Source: Prevotellaceae bacterium UBA1716
Lineage (GTDB): Bacteria > Bacteroidota > Bacteroidia > Bacteroidales > Bacteroidaceae
DNA length: 64,000 nucleotides
Assembly (NCBI GenBank): GCA_002317225.1
Contig: DCIW01000195.1
Location: forward strand, 19,598 to 83,597
Reading direction: 5' to 3'
In this document: positions 62,570 through 64,000 of the stretch, one piece after another
Layout of the letters: every line of letters begins with the position of its first letter
How positions within the stretch are numbered: the stretch's first letter is position 1
Notes under the pieces: model-generated
Databases searched by the model: none
What the model was told of the DNA's origin: nothing
What the model saw: the letters and a program-made list of their open reading frames with translations, nothing else
Translations under genes and position numbers: made by a program

Positions 62570-63697
62570 TTACTTTTGGAAGACTCTCACATAATCCACT
62601 TCCATCGTAACAGGAAGAGCACTATCATCCACTCCCTTGTAACCGCCCCAGTCGCCTCCCCAAGCAAGGTTGAGGATTGGGTAGAATGCTACATGGAATG
62701 GCCATGTGTCATCATTGTTCTTCTTGTCGTTGGTGAAAGTGAGCTGCTTCTTGCCATCAACATAAGTCTGGATATAGTTTTCGGTCCATTCGAGAGTGTA
62801 AGTATGGAAATCATCCTCTGCACCCTTACAAGTCATGCTGCTTGTCTTCTGCGTGTTGTTAGGATGATTGTAAGCGGTACAATGGATTGAAGAGGAAACC
62901 ACGTTAGGATCTGCTCCCACCTCTTCCATAATATCAATCTCACCACAATGAGGCCAACCAGTATAAACGACAGGCATCATCCACCAAGCAGGCCATGTAC
63001 CCTTGCCCTTAGGCAGTTTGATGCGAGCCTCGAATACTCCATAGAGGAATCCCTTGGACTTATTGCCATAAACACGACCGGAATAAACCTTTCCATTCTC
63101 CTTGAAGCAATTGATGCGAAGCACACCGCCCACCACTTCTGTCACTTTCTTACCCTCAGGCGAAATAGTGTTGACATAGTTCTGGAGTTCGTTGTTCACC
63201 CAACCCTGCTTCTGCACTTCGTGAGTCCACTTTTGAGAGTCGAGTTTGCCATCAACATCAAATTCGTCGTTCCAAACAAGCGAATAACCTTCGATTGGAG
63301 AAACGATAGGACTTGGTGCCGGTTTCTCAGGAGACAACTGTGAGATGCTAACCGTAGAACGAGTTGTTCCAGACTTTATGGTCAATGCCGCAGTACGTGG
63401 AGCATCACCATATATAGTATTCTCCGCACAAGTGACACTAACTGTTGTCGTGCCGCTAAGACCGCTTGTAGGGGTAACAGTAACCCAATCAGCATCTGTG
63501 AAGACAGAGAACTCGCGATTGGTCTGCACATCAACCTTCTGCACTCCTCCCTGAATATCGAACGAGAGGGATGTTGGTGAACAATTGATGCTCACCTGAG
63601 CCGGAATGTCATCCTTTTCTTTGTCACCACAAGCTGCCAAAGTATAGCAGCATGTGGTGCAGAGAATTAGGAAAAAGATATATTTGATTATCTTCAT
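62570..63697 (-). CDS. GH16 endo-beta-glucanase lipoprotein with BACON domain
   Basis: The 375-residue lipoprotein (lipobox LAAC, about 23) starts with a BACON domain (about 36-118), a Bacteroidetes beta-sandwich often placed at the cell surface. The GH16 domain follows (about 135-375), with WPAWWMMP and the catalytic E-x-D-x-x-E motif in CGEIDIMEEVG. GH16 enzymes of this form cut beta-1,3 or mixed-linkage beta-glucans such as laminarin; the substrate here is inferred. With the GH3 enzyme it can degrade the glucan to glucose. Confidence 0.92.
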   Translation of the reverse strand: MKIIKYIFFLILCTTCCYTLAACGDKEKDDIPAQVSINCSPTSLSFDIQGGVQKVDVQTNREFSVFTDADWVTVTPTSGLSGTTTVSVTCAENTIYGDAPRTAALTIKSGTTRSTVSISQLSPEKPAPSPIVSPIEGYSLVWNDEFDVDGKLDSQKWTHEVQKQGWVNNELQNYVNTISPEGKKVTEVVGGVLRINCFKENGKVYSGRVYGNKSKGFLYGVFEARIKLPKGKGTWPAWWMMPVVYTGWPHCGEIDIMEEVGADPNVVSSSIHCTAYNHPNNTQKTSSMTCKGAEDDFHTYTLEWTENYIQTYVDGKKQLTFTNDKKNNDDTWPFHVAFYPILNLAWGGDWGGYKGVDDSALPVTMEVDYVRVFQK

Positions 63698-63706
63698 TTC
63701 AAGTTG

Positions 63707-64000
63707 TTATTTATGTTCGCGAAGGATGATGTCGCCCACTTCAACCTCGCAATCTTCAGGATTGCCACCGAAGTCGAGAACGAGCTTTATCTTATCGATA
63801 TCAAGACCTGCCATGCCTACAAAACGAATTGCCTTAGTCTCATAAGCTGTGAGGTCGTGACGATCGGCTGTGTAGAATACTTCATCATTGCCAACCATTG
63901 TGAGCTTGACTGTCACACCCTTCATATCCTTGTTTGGAGTGAGGAGTACCTGGAAGTCGTATGTCTTGCCGGCACTTGTGGCGATTTCAGTCTCGGTAGT
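63707..64000 (-). CDS. partial protein, C-terminal carbohydrate-binding-like domain
   Basis: The frame is open to the right edge, so the visible 97 residues are only the C-terminus. It forms a beta-sandwich-like segment (GKTYDFQVLLTPNKD, KLTMVGNDEVFYTADRHDLTAYE, KLVLDFGGNPEDCEVEVGDIIL) of the kind found in galactose-binding-like carbohydrate modules (CBM4/6-type). It precedes GH16 by 9 bp in the same direction. It is probably a glycan-binding or hydrolase protein of the same locus. Confidence 0.6.
   Translation of the reverse strand, partial: TTETEIATSAGKTYDFQVLLTPNKDMKGVTVKLTMVGNDEVFYTADRHDLTAYETKAIRFVGMAGLDIDKIKLVLDFGGNPEDCEVEVGDIILREHK

Overview
The window reads as chromosomal DNA of a member of the Bacteroidales, probably a Prevotellaceae or Bacteroidaceae relative. 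The evidence is repeated promoters of the Bacteroides type (-33 TTTG, -7 TAnnTTTG), a scarcity of Shine-Dalgarno sites, the mraZ-to-ftsZ order typical of the phylum, BACON-GH16 and GH3 carbohydrate genes, DUF4230, NusG-like polysaccharide regulators and a thrA-apgM-thrC operon. No species call is possible from the sequence alone. There are no rRNAs, transposases or CRISPR arrays, and one tRNA (Glu).

Layout. (1) 1-7.6 kb, minus strand: a polysaccharide/envelope block headed by a NusG-like antiterminator, then two polytopic membrane proteins (one GtrA), Ugd, GlmS, a nucleotidyltransferase-like protein and the start of a glycosyltransferase-like protein cut by the window edge. (2) 7.8-10.6 kb, minus: DeoD, a small lipoprotein, a YpfJ-type zinc peptidase and ribosomal protein L19 with a structured leader. 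(3) 10.8-13.7 kb, plus: uxuB-uxuA for hexuronate catabolism. (4) 13.8-17.9 kb: a coiled-coil secreted protein, recO, tRNA-Glu, rpsT and gyrB. (5) 18.2-34.8 kb, minus: a complete dcw cluster (mraZ, rsmH, ftsL, ftsI, murE, mraY, murD, ftsW, murG, murC, ftsQ, ftsA, ftsZ) with an MraZ-box promoter at its head. (6) 35.1-43.3 kb, plus: an outer-membrane barrel protein, priA, and thrA-apgM-thrC. (7) 43.3-51.2 kb, plus: a 7TM-HD phosphohydrolase, two SGNH hydrolases and an MBOAT acyltransferase (a probable O-acetylation cassette), then a membrane-spanning regulator fusing a periplasmic binding protein to an AraC DNA-binding domain. (8) 51.6-59.5 kb, minus: an accessory block that looks like one long operon: two DUF4230 proteins, a GTPase, a broken YihY-like gene, unknowns, a leucine-rich-repeat protein, a 51-residue small protein overlapping a PD-(D/E)xK-plus-superfamily-1-helicase protein, a small membrane protein and a DUF445 protein. 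It begins at a consensus promoter and ends at a hairpin terminator. (9) 59.7-64 kb: a small lipoprotein, then part of a beta-glucan utilisation locus (GH3, GH16 and a truncated upstream protein).

The most distinctive features are small repeated palindromic elements that have entered genes or start regions. A 50-bp element sits directly in front of both murD and thrC. CCCGAnG hairpins encode a heptapeptide repeat in the MBOAT gene. Palindromic elements and a 24-bp tandem repeat lie in the GH3 gene, and a 9-bp satellite lies in thrC. Other strong leads are the accessory operon of region 8, the one-piece transmembrane AraC regulator, and the orphan promoter, operator and terminator unit just downstream of that regulator (51.2-51.6 kb).
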